NCBI GenBank assembly: GCA_964019425.1
Contig: OZ025841.1
Span: forward strand, 248,001-312,000
Direction: 5' to 3'
DNA: 64,000 nt
Source: Flectonema sp. DT1601
Taxonomy: Eukaryota > Euglenozoa > Diplonemea > Diplonemida > Diplonemidae
A program made the translations under genes and the position numbers. Positions 56,561 to 64,000 of this stretch are shown here, piece after piece. The notes under the pieces are model-generated. The model was not told where the DNA came from. It was given only the letters and a program-made list of their open reading frames with translations, and did not search any database. Numbering within the stretch: position 1 is the first letter of the stretch; every line of letters begins with the position of its first letter.

Positions 56561-57103
56561 CAGGGGGAAAAAGTAAAATAAAAATAAAGAGAAAATTCCA
56601 TCCTCCACAAGCGAAGGATTATAGCAAAGCAAAACACGCCCTACTCTGGGAGAATTCAAGTGAATAAGATAACAGGTTTCTGGGAGGGGGGAGCTGGTCC
56701 GTTTTTCCTCATCTTTTTTGTTTACTATTTAGCGACTACTCGAAATGCAAAAAAGCAAGTCGAAGATCTCCTTTAGTAAAGATCTCATCTATGCTGATAG
56801 ACAAAAAAAAAAAAGCGAAAAAGGGGGACAGAAACAGAGATCAAAGAAACTAAGCATTTCGTTCAAGTCGGAACAACAAGCACAGCCTGTGCAACATCCT
56901 GCAAAAGAATACATAGGGGACTGGGGAGAAACACTAATATAGATTTACAGAGGGTTGGGGGCGCATGATATTACCATGCACGAAAAACACTTCAGGGTGG
57001 GTCTTGCGAAAGTGAAATAATATCCCGTTCACAAGTCAGTTTGGCTGCAGAAAAGGAGCTAAATTATTATTTTGGGAGTGCGGAAGGGGATCAAGGCAAC
57101 TGC
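55589..57103. other. Intergenic, 1.5 kb
   Basis: Mostly AT-rich, with a T run of about 32 nt near 56528-56560 and two more near 55833-55852 and 56039-56060. One plus-strand short frame is listed separately. No RNA gene is recognised. Confidence 0.6.
56745..56942 (+). CDS. Short plus-strand open frame, 65 aa (doubtful)
   Basis: ATG to TAG on the plus strand. The product is very basic and Lys/Gln-rich (MQKSKSKISFSKDLIYADRQ) and ends EYIGDWGETLI. Against it: opposite strand to all host genes, low complexity and no recognisable domain. For it: a non-repetitive C-terminal half. I list it only as a candidate. Confidence 0.18.
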   Translation: MQKSKSKISFSKDLIYADRQKKKSEKGGQKQRSKKLSISFKSEQQAQPVQHPAKEYIGDWGETLI

Positions 57104-57878
57104 TTAGATGTCCTGGCTTCCGCTACCGTATGGAAGCCCGTTTTCCTTCTTAATCTGTTTTGAGTTAATATAATAATAATTAAAAAAAAAAAAAAGCTTT
57201 TTATGAATAATTAATTGAATTTATCGAAATACGCGAACTACATACCAGACCCTTGGTCTCCCAATCAACATCATCGCTGTTTAACTCGTATGTGTTACGA
57301 GTTTTCATTTCCTGTTCGCGAGCCAAATCCTCCTCAGCCCGTTGCTCAATACCCTCTTGATGAACCTGAAGTTGAGCGTGGAACTCGTGGTAAGTTCTGC
57401 TCGTGTGGTCAATAGTTCTCTCAACAATTACCTGCTTCTTCACGACCTTTGCCTTGCTCTTGGCATGTGAAACAGCGCAAGTTGCGAGCAAGATTGGAAC
57501 CAACAACATTGAAATAACTCCACCGATAAGCGGGATGATAAGAGCTTGGTCCTTGTGTCCACGCTGTTAGTTATTATTTTTGATGGGCGAAATCAAATCA
57601 AATCAATCAAGAGAAAAACACTCAAAACACATACGCCAACAACAGGGTCAAGTCTATCAGTAATAAAGGCAGCAGAGTTGTGGGAGTCCCACCAAGATTC
57701 AATTAGGAACTGAGCTCTCAAGTCATAAGCGGTCTGAAGTCCAGTAACGATTTCCCGAAAGTTGTCAGCAACGTTCCTTGGAACGTTAATGGCGTCAATA
57801 CGGATGCTGTAGTTTTGTTTGTATTTTTGTAAACTTAACAATTAAAGTACATTAAAATACCATCGATGAATATGGTAT

Positions 57879-57917
<39 letters not shown>

Positions 57918-58421
57918 AAAAAAAACAAATAAAATAACATACAACACGTTCCAGAAGTTTGGCTGGTTGACTGTAAAACGTTCTTCACCAAGTCCACGTT
58001 GTACACTTGGTACTGTGAAAGGAATATTCTTCTCTACAACACGAACAAACCTAATGTGTGCTCTACGGTTAGTATTGTCAATCACATCGTGGACGTATTT
58101 TGTTGCGTCAGTAGCGTCTCTTGGGGCAGTTAGGTAGTCAGCTCTGTGTATTTTCCATGAAAGAGCGTTATAAACAGTAACGTATTGATTCTCGAAGAAC
58201 TGCCTGTTGAAAACACCCACATCGTTACTTCTGTAGGTACCGCCGGCATCATTTGTACCATAAAAACAGTCAACGCTTGTAGCCCTACAGTTCAACATCA
58301 CAGAAAACGTTACATTTACATCTTCAACAGTGAACACAGGAAGTGGATCAATTCTCGCGTTCTGAATATCAGACAGGGCAACGGCACCAGTGGCCAAAAG
58401 AAGTGCTGCAGCCTTATGCAT
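57104..58421 (-). CDS. Single-pass membrane protein, four exons, unknown function
   Basis: Exons 57943-58421, 57635-57806, 57246-57563 and 57104-57154 close exactly in frame for 339 aa. All three introns begin GTATGT (136, 71 and 91 nt) and end CTACAG, TAACAG and AAACAG. The last exon codes only 16 residues (IKKENGLPYGSGSQDI). The N-terminus is a signal peptide (MHKAAALLLATGAVALS). The ectodomain, about 230 residues, has a Cys pair region (MLNCRATSVDCFYG) and ends before a hydrophobic segment (ALIIPLIGGVISMLLVPILLATCAV). A Lys/Glu-rich helix (KAKVVKKQVIVERTIDHT onward) follows on the far side. The layout (lumenal domain, one TM, charged tail) suggests a type I membrane protein of the secretory system or a cell-surface component. 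I do not recognise the family. Confidence 0.8.
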
Positions 58422-58537
58422 TTTTTTTTATAATATGGGAAGGGTTGTTTTCCCTGAATTGAAGAAAAAAAAAAGTAAATATCATGTGTTATGTGATTAC
58501 CAATTATTATAAATAAAAAATGTCAATAGATCAATTT

Positions 58538-60253
58538 TTAAGACAGTATTTCAATATATTTACGATCACCGCGGAGATGTCGTTCCATTTCAGACGAAGT
58601 CTCTACAACACAACTTGGTGAATATCGAAAAGGTATTTTATTTTGCTCTTCAGCTATCCGTCTACCTGGTCGGAGCACCGATCGATCCTCAAATAACATG
58701 TCAGCCGCATCAGCAACAACAATAGCTGCTTGCCGTTCGTACATTCCTAACTTCTCTTCAGGTATAAAACAAGAAAACAGATCTACTGATTTTATTGAAA
58801 ACTGCCTCTGCTTCATTGAGTAATACGTACAAGAACATAACAACAAAACTACACCTACGTGATTCAGACAGAGGTCTTTAGAAAGGTTTAGCTTTAGCTT
58901 CTGTTTCAGAATTTCTGATGAAGCGAATTTAACTAAATCTATCATCTTGTATTGCTCAGAAGAATCTAAGCTGCGACAAAGCCTGTAGATCGCAGGTTGT
59001 ATTTCAGAGACCTTATTGTTGACTACAAACATTATAAGTTCATCTCTGGTTAGAGCTACAGGTCGTTCTCTTGGTTGGTCATTCTTAGGCTTCCATTGCC
59101 TTTGTGATTGCGGTTTTTTATGTTTTTTAAAAATTCTATCAATGAAACTACTCGTCCTAATGCTGTTGTATTTCATGTAGTTACAGAGGTTGTGGATGCA
59201 AGATGTTCTACCAACGCTGTCGTAGTGGCTGAGAAAACGACTCAAGAGGAAAAACTCTTGCAAGATTCCTTGTCTTTCACACTCATGCCAGCACATATCT
59301 ACGTAACGATCAGCCCTGTCGCCACGTTTTTTAGAATGAGAAGTACATATAGATATAAAAACAGCAGCAATCCTATTCGTCAACAGGTAGTCAGGAGCTT
59401 CTGGATTTTCCATAACATCATCGACTACATAAAAAGCCTTGTCCAGAGAGTTTGTAGTCCTGCACAGTTGCAGTGTTAGAAGTGCCACGTGTGTCGTTTT
59501 TGTTGCGATTCCCTTGCTCTGCATTGCCTGCAAAGTTAAATCAAATTTCTCTGACTGTCCGAACTTTGCATAAACATATAATAAGCTGCCGTAAGTCCTA
59601 GAGTTCGGAGTTAGGTTGAAATCTTTTGTTGAGAGCTGTGTTAGTGATCTGAACCTTTCCTCAGCAGCAAAGGAATTCTCTGAAGCTTTTAAAATGATAT
59701 TATGAGTGACAATGTCTGGTTTGATGTTGTGCTGTTGCATTTTCTTGAGAAGGTTCGCAGTTAAAGACTTAGCATTTGGCTGTGAAACCATCAACGAAAA
59801 CGCTGCATTCCATCCGTCAATCGAAATGCTGACTCCATGCTGAGAAGACAACGAGAAAACTTTAGCGATCTCTTCAATCTTGCCAGACTTAGCAGCAGAA
59901 CTGATCATTGCAGTATATATTCTTTCATGATGCATTGCAGCATGCTTATATGTATCATAGAGATGCCACGAAGCGTTTAATTGCTGTAGGATCCCACAGT
60001 AAATAATAGCTGTGGCAGCAGTCTTTTCTCGGATGTCACATTTTTTTTCGTGTAGCCTCGTAACAGTTTGAATCAACTCTGTTGTTAACGCGTTGTGGCA
60101 TTCGGTTGTTCTAAGAATTCTTTTTCTAAATAATGATTTTATGTACCCAGCTGTAAGGCTATCACTCCAGTATAGAGGTGTATTCTTGTTGAGGAGACCA
60201 GGGTCTGGAACTGGTTCGCGAAAGCGGTGAAGTCGAGCAGCCCTCGCGAACAT
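58538..60253 (-). CDS. PPR-like helical repeat protein, probably mitochondrial
   Basis: A 571-aa single-exon gene with ATG at 60253. The N-terminus (MFARAARLHRFREPVPD) is Arg-rich and acid-poor at first, like a mitochondrial presequence. Helix-pair repeats of about 35 residues are visible: ERIYTAMISSAAKSGKIEEI, DGWNAAFSLMVSQ..., LLKKMQQHNIKPDIVTHNII, NSRTYGSLLYVYAKFGQSEK and LQAMQSKGIATKTTHVALL. NIKPDIVTHNI is a textbook PPR turn. PPR proteins bind organellar RNA and act in its processing, editing or translation. The C-terminal 200 residues do not show clear repeats. The specific RNA target is unknown. Confidence 0.82.
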   Translation of the reverse strand: MFARAARLHRFREPVPDPGLLNKNTPLYWSDSLTAGYIKSLFRKRILRTTECHNALTTELIQTVTRLHEKKCDIREKTAATAIIYCGILQQLNASWHLYDTYKHAAMHHERIYTAMISSAAKSGKIEEIAKVFSLSSQHGVSISIDGWNAAFSLMVSQPNAKSLTANLLKKMQQHNIKPDIVTHNIILKASENSFAAEERFRSLTQLSTKDFNLTPNSRTYGSLLYVYAKFGQSEKFDLTLQAMQSKGIATKTTHVALLTLQLCRTTNSLDKAFYVVDDVMENPEAPDYLLTNRIAAVFISICTSHSKKRGDRADRYVDMCWHECERQGILQEFFLLSRFLSHYDSVGRTSCIHNLCNYMKYNSIRTSSFIDRIFKKHKKPQSQRQWKPKNDQPRERPVALTRDELIMFVVNNKVSEIQPAIYRLCRSLDSSEQYKMIDLVKFASSEILKQKLKLNLSKDLCLNHVGVVLLLCSCTYYSMKQRQFSIKSVDLFSCFIPEEKLGMYERQAAIVVADAADMLFEDRSVLRPGRRIAEEQNKIPFRYSPSCVVETSSEMERHLRGDRKYIEILS

Positions 60254-60347
60254 TTATAACATGACCTGTGTCAATTGAAATTATCTCAACATCCATCCAA
60301 ATTTAAAAAGAAATGACAAAAATAACTCAATTGTAATAATAAATATT

Positions 60348-61043
60348 TTATCCCTTTGTCAGAGTATCATTCCTCTCCATGAGAATAGCTCTGTTGCTGT
60401 ATCCAATTACCCTGTATCCTAAAATATCATGGAGATACGAGGCAATTTGTGTCGTGCTTTCAGCTGATTTCACTGCATGTAAACGAACAGTATCACGACC
60501 GTTAAGTCCAACAGGGAGGTCTTCAAAATCAGGGTATAACGGTTCAAGAATAGGAACTAAAGGAGTGCACAGTATCTCTGTAACTCCATCTGAAGTGTCT
60601 TCAAATGGTCGTATTTCAATAATTCGACTAGCGCCAGTCTCTTTGTTTGTTTGAAGCCGTTCTTCCGCATACTTCACAAGTGTTGAAAGACCAAAGTAGT
60701 TAGCCTCATTTACAATTCGAGATAGTAGGTATGGGTCTGACGGTAGAGGACATGTTCTATCGCGTAAGTAGTCGAGAATGTATTTGAATAATTGACCGTC
60801 TCTGTCAAAGAACAGTCTTCGTTGACTATCTTCCAAACTTCTTTCAGCGACCATTTTCTGAAGACTACTTCCTCTTATTTTAGTAAGTCTACTGTACGTA
60901 GTCTCAAATATCACACCTCCCACGTTTAGCTCGAATAACTTGTCTGAACCTCTGCCGTCTCCTTGTCGGCTGACAGTCTTGGCCTCGGTTAGACCACGGC
61001 TCTCATATTCCCAATGTGGTAGCGTTTCTCTGTGTTGAGTCAT
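60348..61043 (-). CDS. KCTD-type BTB/T1 domain protein
   Basis: A 231-aa protein starting at the ATG at 61043 (MTQHRETLPHWEYE); the earlier in-frame codon is TTG. The T1-type BTB domain spans residues about 35-130. It runs FELNVGGVIFETTYSRLTK, then RRLFFDRDGQLFKYILDYLR, LPSDPYLLSRIVNEANYFGL and LVKYAEERLQ. This matches the potassium-channel tetramerisation fold (LNVGG...F.DRDG..F..IL..LR). No channel segments follow. KCTD proteins typically form homo-oligomers and act as cullin-3 adaptors, so that is the best guess. The C-terminal domain (VRLHAVKSAESTTQIASYLH) resembles the small beta-alpha domain seen in some KCTD proteins. A 32-nt A run lies about 140 bp upstream of the start. Confidence 0.9.
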   Translation of the reverse strand: MTQHRETLPHWEYESRGLTEAKTVSRQGDGRGSDKLFELNVGGVIFETTYSRLTKIRGSSLQKMVAERSLEDSQRRLFFDRDGQLFKYILDYLRDRTCPLPSDPYLLSRIVNEANYFGLSTLVKYAEERLQTNKETGASRIIEIRPFEDTSDGVTEILCTPLVPILEPLYPDFEDLPVGLNGRDTVRLHAVKSAESTTQIASYLHDILGYRVIGYSNRAILMERNDTLTKG

Positions 61044-61181
61044 GTTGTGCAGCTGACTAAACAAAAAAAAGGGGATTTATTCCTTTTATTGTTAATTATC
61101 ATCAGGGTCAAGTCTCGCTTTTTCATTTATTTCATTTTTTTCCTCATCAAGATAGTTATTCACCGCTGGAGTGAATCAGTG

Positions 61182-61214
<33 letters not shown>

Positions 61215-61296
61215 CCGATATTGCTCACAGAAGTGAGAATAAAAAAAGAGTCATAAATAGTATATAAAATAATAAAATTGACAATAATAGAATCAG

Positions 61297-61839
61297 TTAC
61301 AGGATGACAGTATCTATCCCTAAAGGAGGTGGTAACGGTGTAGGTCTACCACTGGGTAGTGTGGGCGTAAGTGAATGACATCTGTAGTTCAACTCACTGG
61401 ATGGCCTAGTCGATAATGACAAAACTGACTGTGGTCGTGTTGGAGCTGAACTTCTTGAAGGAGGACGCGGAGTGTAATTTCTTAGTATCGTTTGAAACTC
61501 ATCGAGTGTTCCAGAAAACGGTTTCGTATTCTTTGAAACAGATCTCTTGAACCTCCTTCTTGTTTTGATAGAGATTATTCGAAGTCGTCTCTTTATTTCA
61601 GCATCATATTCCACCTTGTCTCTCATTGCTCTCGCATTTCTTTTCGCTTTTCTCTCTTCAAACATCGCTCTGGCTTTTTTCTTTGACCAAATTTCAAATG
61701 TCTCATCTCTTTTTGCATACACTCCCAACCCAACGACAGCAGATGGCTCTGCCCACCATTTGTGTGATCTGCAGCTTCCTTGAATCAAAATGTCCTCGTG
61801 TACGCATCCGAATTGAAGTGTACGTGGTCGCTTTCTCAT
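61297..61839 (-). CDS. Small basic protein of unknown function
   Basis: A 180-aa open frame with ATG at 61839 (MRKRPRTLQFGCVHEDIL). The N-terminal 50 residues look folded (KWWAEPSAVVGLGVYAKRDE). A strongly basic helix follows (RKAKRNARAMRDKVEYDAEI, RRRFKRSVSKNTK). The C-terminal 60 residues are Ser/Pro/Arg-rich and probably disordered. No family is recognised. Confidence 0.6.
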   Translation of the reverse strand: MRKRPRTLQFGCVHEDILIQGSCRSHKWWAEPSAVVGLGVYAKRDETFEIWSKKKARAMFEERKAKRNARAMRDKVEYDAEIKRRLRIISIKTRRRFKRSVSKNTKPFSGTLDEFQTILRNYTPRPPSRSSAPTRPQSVLSLSTRPSSELNYRCHSLTPTLPSGRPTPLPPPLGIDTVIL

Positions 61840-62002
61840 CAGCTTAAACTGTTAAGAGTAATTACTTACGTTAGTATCATAAAAATATCAGAAAACATGA
61901 ACTGAATACCTCCGATCAGCAGAAGCTGTGTTCGGGAAGGTGTAAATGCTTTGAAAATCTAAGTAAAAAGACAACAGTCCGAACGAAGACCAAATTCAAA
62001 GT

Positions 62003-63943
62003 TCACATGTAAGTTGAAAACGCAAATCTGTCATCAGAGAACTTCAATACGCCAGCTTCTTCATTGTTGATGAGATCAATTGATTTTAGTCGGACTGTTT
62101 CCTGTTCTCTCGCAATCTCTTTGTATTTTGTGAATTCTTGTCGGACCCTTCCAAATTCTGTTTCGACGTAAGCCTTACAGAAATGTCTAATCGAGTCCCA
62201 AAAGAAAATAGCACATCGATGTTTGTTTATTTTATAACGATGAGAAGGTTGTTGGACTCCCAACACTCTCAGGGTAGCAGAAACAGGAACTGGTGGTAAT
62301 TCTTGAAGAGAAGCCATCTCAGTTCTCAAATGCGCAATAAGAGGTTTTCCAATGAAGGAGAACACTTCTGAAGGTATTAAAAGTTCCTTTTGACTCGCTG
62401 TGGCTTTGCAATTTCTCTCAATCCATCTGTCTAAGATGCTTATCCGGGATTCAAGTTTTAATAGTTGAACACGTAAGGCGATTCTGATTAACTTCCAAAA
62501 GTATTTCCCGTCTGGCTTTGCTTTTGGTCGGCTAAGAATTTCCCACTCGTTATTATCATGACGTAGAATGAGTGCTCTCTGTCCAGGTTTTAACCGTCTT
62601 CGGCTATCTCGTGGGTTCTCAAGAGGCTTTACTTCTTGCGATGCCGACAGATCACCATTGATACTAGCTGTAGGAGTGACTTTATTTTCAACATTAGGAA
62701 CTTCACTTAAAATAGTACTTCGTCTCTTATTTGATGCTCTCCTGCTATCTAGTCTACGAATGACAGGATCGTGCATTAAATCATCATCGTCAGCCTTGTA
62801 TGCAACACATGCGTTTTGTGCCTGTCTCAGTCTGTTTAGGATCTTCTTCCTCGCAGTCAGTTTAACTTTGTATCCCATACACCTGCTAAAAACTGATTTT
62901 AGTGGTCCAATTGAAGGAGGTGTTGGATTATAATTCATAGCGGCTTTAAAAAATGCCGCATGGGAATATAAAGAAACTGATGTATGATCCGTGATTGGAA
63001 TTTTAGAAGTTGTAGTTTGAATATTAGTATCATCCTCATTAGTTACTTCTCGCGAGTAATCGGGAATACTACTTTCTAATAAGCTGATAGGATCGATAGT
63101 TGAATCGTGTTCTGCTGTTTCTATTCTTTTTGACAATGTAACATTCTGGTATTCAATAACAAGGTTTATAGGATTCTTTATACCGTAGGAGTGAATGCGT
63201 AGACTGCTGCACCATAAAAGCCAGACCTCAGAATTGTGATCAACTTTAAAATAGCAAGCCATTCGTTGAACCTGAACATGCTCAGTCTGTAATATATGAT
63301 GCACAAACGACTGACACAAAGTTTTCACCTGCCACTGAATATGCGGAGCAACAAACGCTTCTCTTGAGAAGTGAGTTGGTCCATCATATGTTATGGTCCT
63401 TTCAGCCATCGTGTGTCGACGGTCTCCAAAGCATCGAAGATTTTCACGTTTACCCACGATTGTTGCTGCTGGATTTGGTGACCAAATACATTGAATTACA
63501 ACATTATGCTTACCATCGGGTGGAACTACCTTTTGTAGAAAGCCATCTCTTCTAATACATTTTCCGTGAAGGAACAGATCGAGACCTCTTCTGTCAAAAA
63601 ATTCGACAGCAGCTTTTTGATCGTCTTCGTGGTTGGGTTTGAACATATACCAGGCGACGCAAGTTCCATCATCAGTTACAAGAACACCATTGTGGGTACA
63701 CATGTCTTTAAGTACATCTCTTGTGTTGATGTCTTTACCAACTCGGAGTTCTGTTTCTCCAGTTTTTGATATCAACTGCCATTCAGTTGGGAAACCATCA
63801 GCGTACACAACCGTACTAGGAATCTGTAAACCAGGTTGAGATGATAAAACAAGATATCTCCTATTCCATGCATAGTGAAAGAGCTGTGGAAGACACCCAT
63901 TGCCTTCAAGAGCGTGACAACGATCAAAGGCTTTGTTCTCCAT
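62003..63943 (-). CDS. Conserved protist protein of unknown function, 646 aa
   Basis: A single-exon gene with ATG at 63943 (MENKAFDRCHALEGNG). The sequence is well structured throughout. LFHYAWNRRYLVLSSQPG, VQRMACYFKVD and VWLLWCSSLRIHS recall uncharacterised proteins of flagellated protists. That is from memory and I cannot name the family. Residues about 330-440 are Arg/Lys-rich, with a possibly disordered linker (SRRASNKRRSTI). The C-terminal 200 residues are helical (WIERNCKATASQKELLIPSE and IFFWDSIRHFCKAYVETEF), then a charged coiled coil. No signal peptide or TM segment is seen. The gene's upstream region reaches the right edge of the window. Confidence 0.75.
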   Translation of the reverse strand: MENKAFDRCHALEGNGCLPQLFHYAWNRRYLVLSSQPGLQIPSTVVYADGFPTEWQLISKTGETELRVGKDINTRDVLKDMCTHNGVLVTDDGTCVAWYMFKPNHEDDQKAAVEFFDRRGLDLFLHGKCIRRDGFLQKVVPPDGKHNVVIQCIWSPNPAATIVGKRENLRCFGDRRHTMAERTITYDGPTHFSREAFVAPHIQWQVKTLCQSFVHHILQTEHVQVQRMACYFKVDHNSEVWLLWCSSLRIHSYGIKNPINLVIEYQNVTLSKRIETAEHDSTIDPISLLESSIPDYSREVTNEDDTNIQTTTSKIPITDHTSVSLYSHAAFFKAAMNYNPTPPSIGPLKSVFSRCMGYKVKLTARKKILNRLRQAQNACVAYKADDDDLMHDPVIRRLDSRRASNKRRSTILSEVPNVENKVTPTASINGDLSASQEVKPLENPRDSRRRLKPGQRALILRHDNNEWEILSRPKAKPDGKYFWKLIRIALRVQLLKLESRISILDRWIERNCKATASQKELLIPSEVFSFIGKPLIAHLRTEMASLQELPPVPVSATLRVLGVQQPSHRYKINKHRCAIFFWDSIRHFCKAYVETEFGRVRQEFTKYKEIAREQETVRLKSIDLINNEEAGVLKFSDDRFAFSTYM

Positions 63944-64000
63944 TGGTCTTTTTATCTCTGAAGGTTGTAACCTGTCATTAAAACAAAAATATCGTTTTTA

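Noticed and set aside
1-64000. CRISPR arrays, prokaryotic operons, rRNA genes, retroelements and virus-derived elements
   Set aside because: No spaced identical repeats, no Shine-Dalgarno-type organisation, no rRNA-like sequence, and no reverse transcriptase, integrase, capsid or long terminal repeat was recognised.

Overview
This is nuclear DNA from a eukaryote, most likely a single-celled protist. The genes carry short spliceosomal introns (44 to about 120 nt, one near 570 nt) with GT...AG ends. All three standard stop codons are used. Intergenic DNA is AT-rich and full of long pure A and T runs. Host products include VPS54, eIF4G, a KCTD-type BTB protein, a PPR-like protein and a dual-specificity phosphatase. 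A small beta domain ending in a WSD.DVWTR-type motif in the first gene, and DS...W...V...W repeats in a secreted protein, remind me of proteins from alveolates and relatives. That lineage call is inference only; I cannot place the organism securely.

Layout. Positions 1-16006 hold one enormous minus-strand coiled-coil gene that runs off the left edge. Next come VPS54 (16449-19151), a coiled-coil protein ending in a catalytically dead metacaspase-like domain (19973-23743), and 2.8 kb of non-coding DNA with three copies of a dispersed repeat. From 26514 to 40404 lies a run of compact genes: a secreted Cys/Pro-rich protein, a PsbP/Mog1-like protein, an old yellow enzyme, a conserved coiled-coil protein, a glutaredoxin-like protein, an RS-rich protein, a large receptor-like membrane protein, a phosphatase and a RanBP2-type zinc-finger protein. 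About 3.7 kb of AT-rich non-coding DNA follows. Then come eIF4G (44470-47248), a polyglutamine protein and a small membrane protein.

A complete Mutator-like DNA transposon (51280-53667) is inserted next. It has terminal inverted repeats, a perfect 9-bp target duplication and an open 640-aa transposase, and it is the only convincing plus-strand gene. Beyond it are a double DUF5522/C1orf53-type protein, a four-exon membrane protein, the PPR-like protein, the KCTD-like protein and two conserved unknowns.

Every convincing host gene is on the minus strand, so the window reads as a 64-kb one-way gene cluster. The genes do not form an obvious pathway. VPS54 (retrograde traffic), eIF4G (translation) and the PPR protein (probably mitochondrial RNA) are ordinary housekeeping. 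The giant protein, the pseudo-metacaspase and the secreted/membrane proteins are the lineage-specific part. I worked out 16 introns by requiring reading-frame closure. Their acceptors are mostly AAACAG, with no pyrimidine tract.
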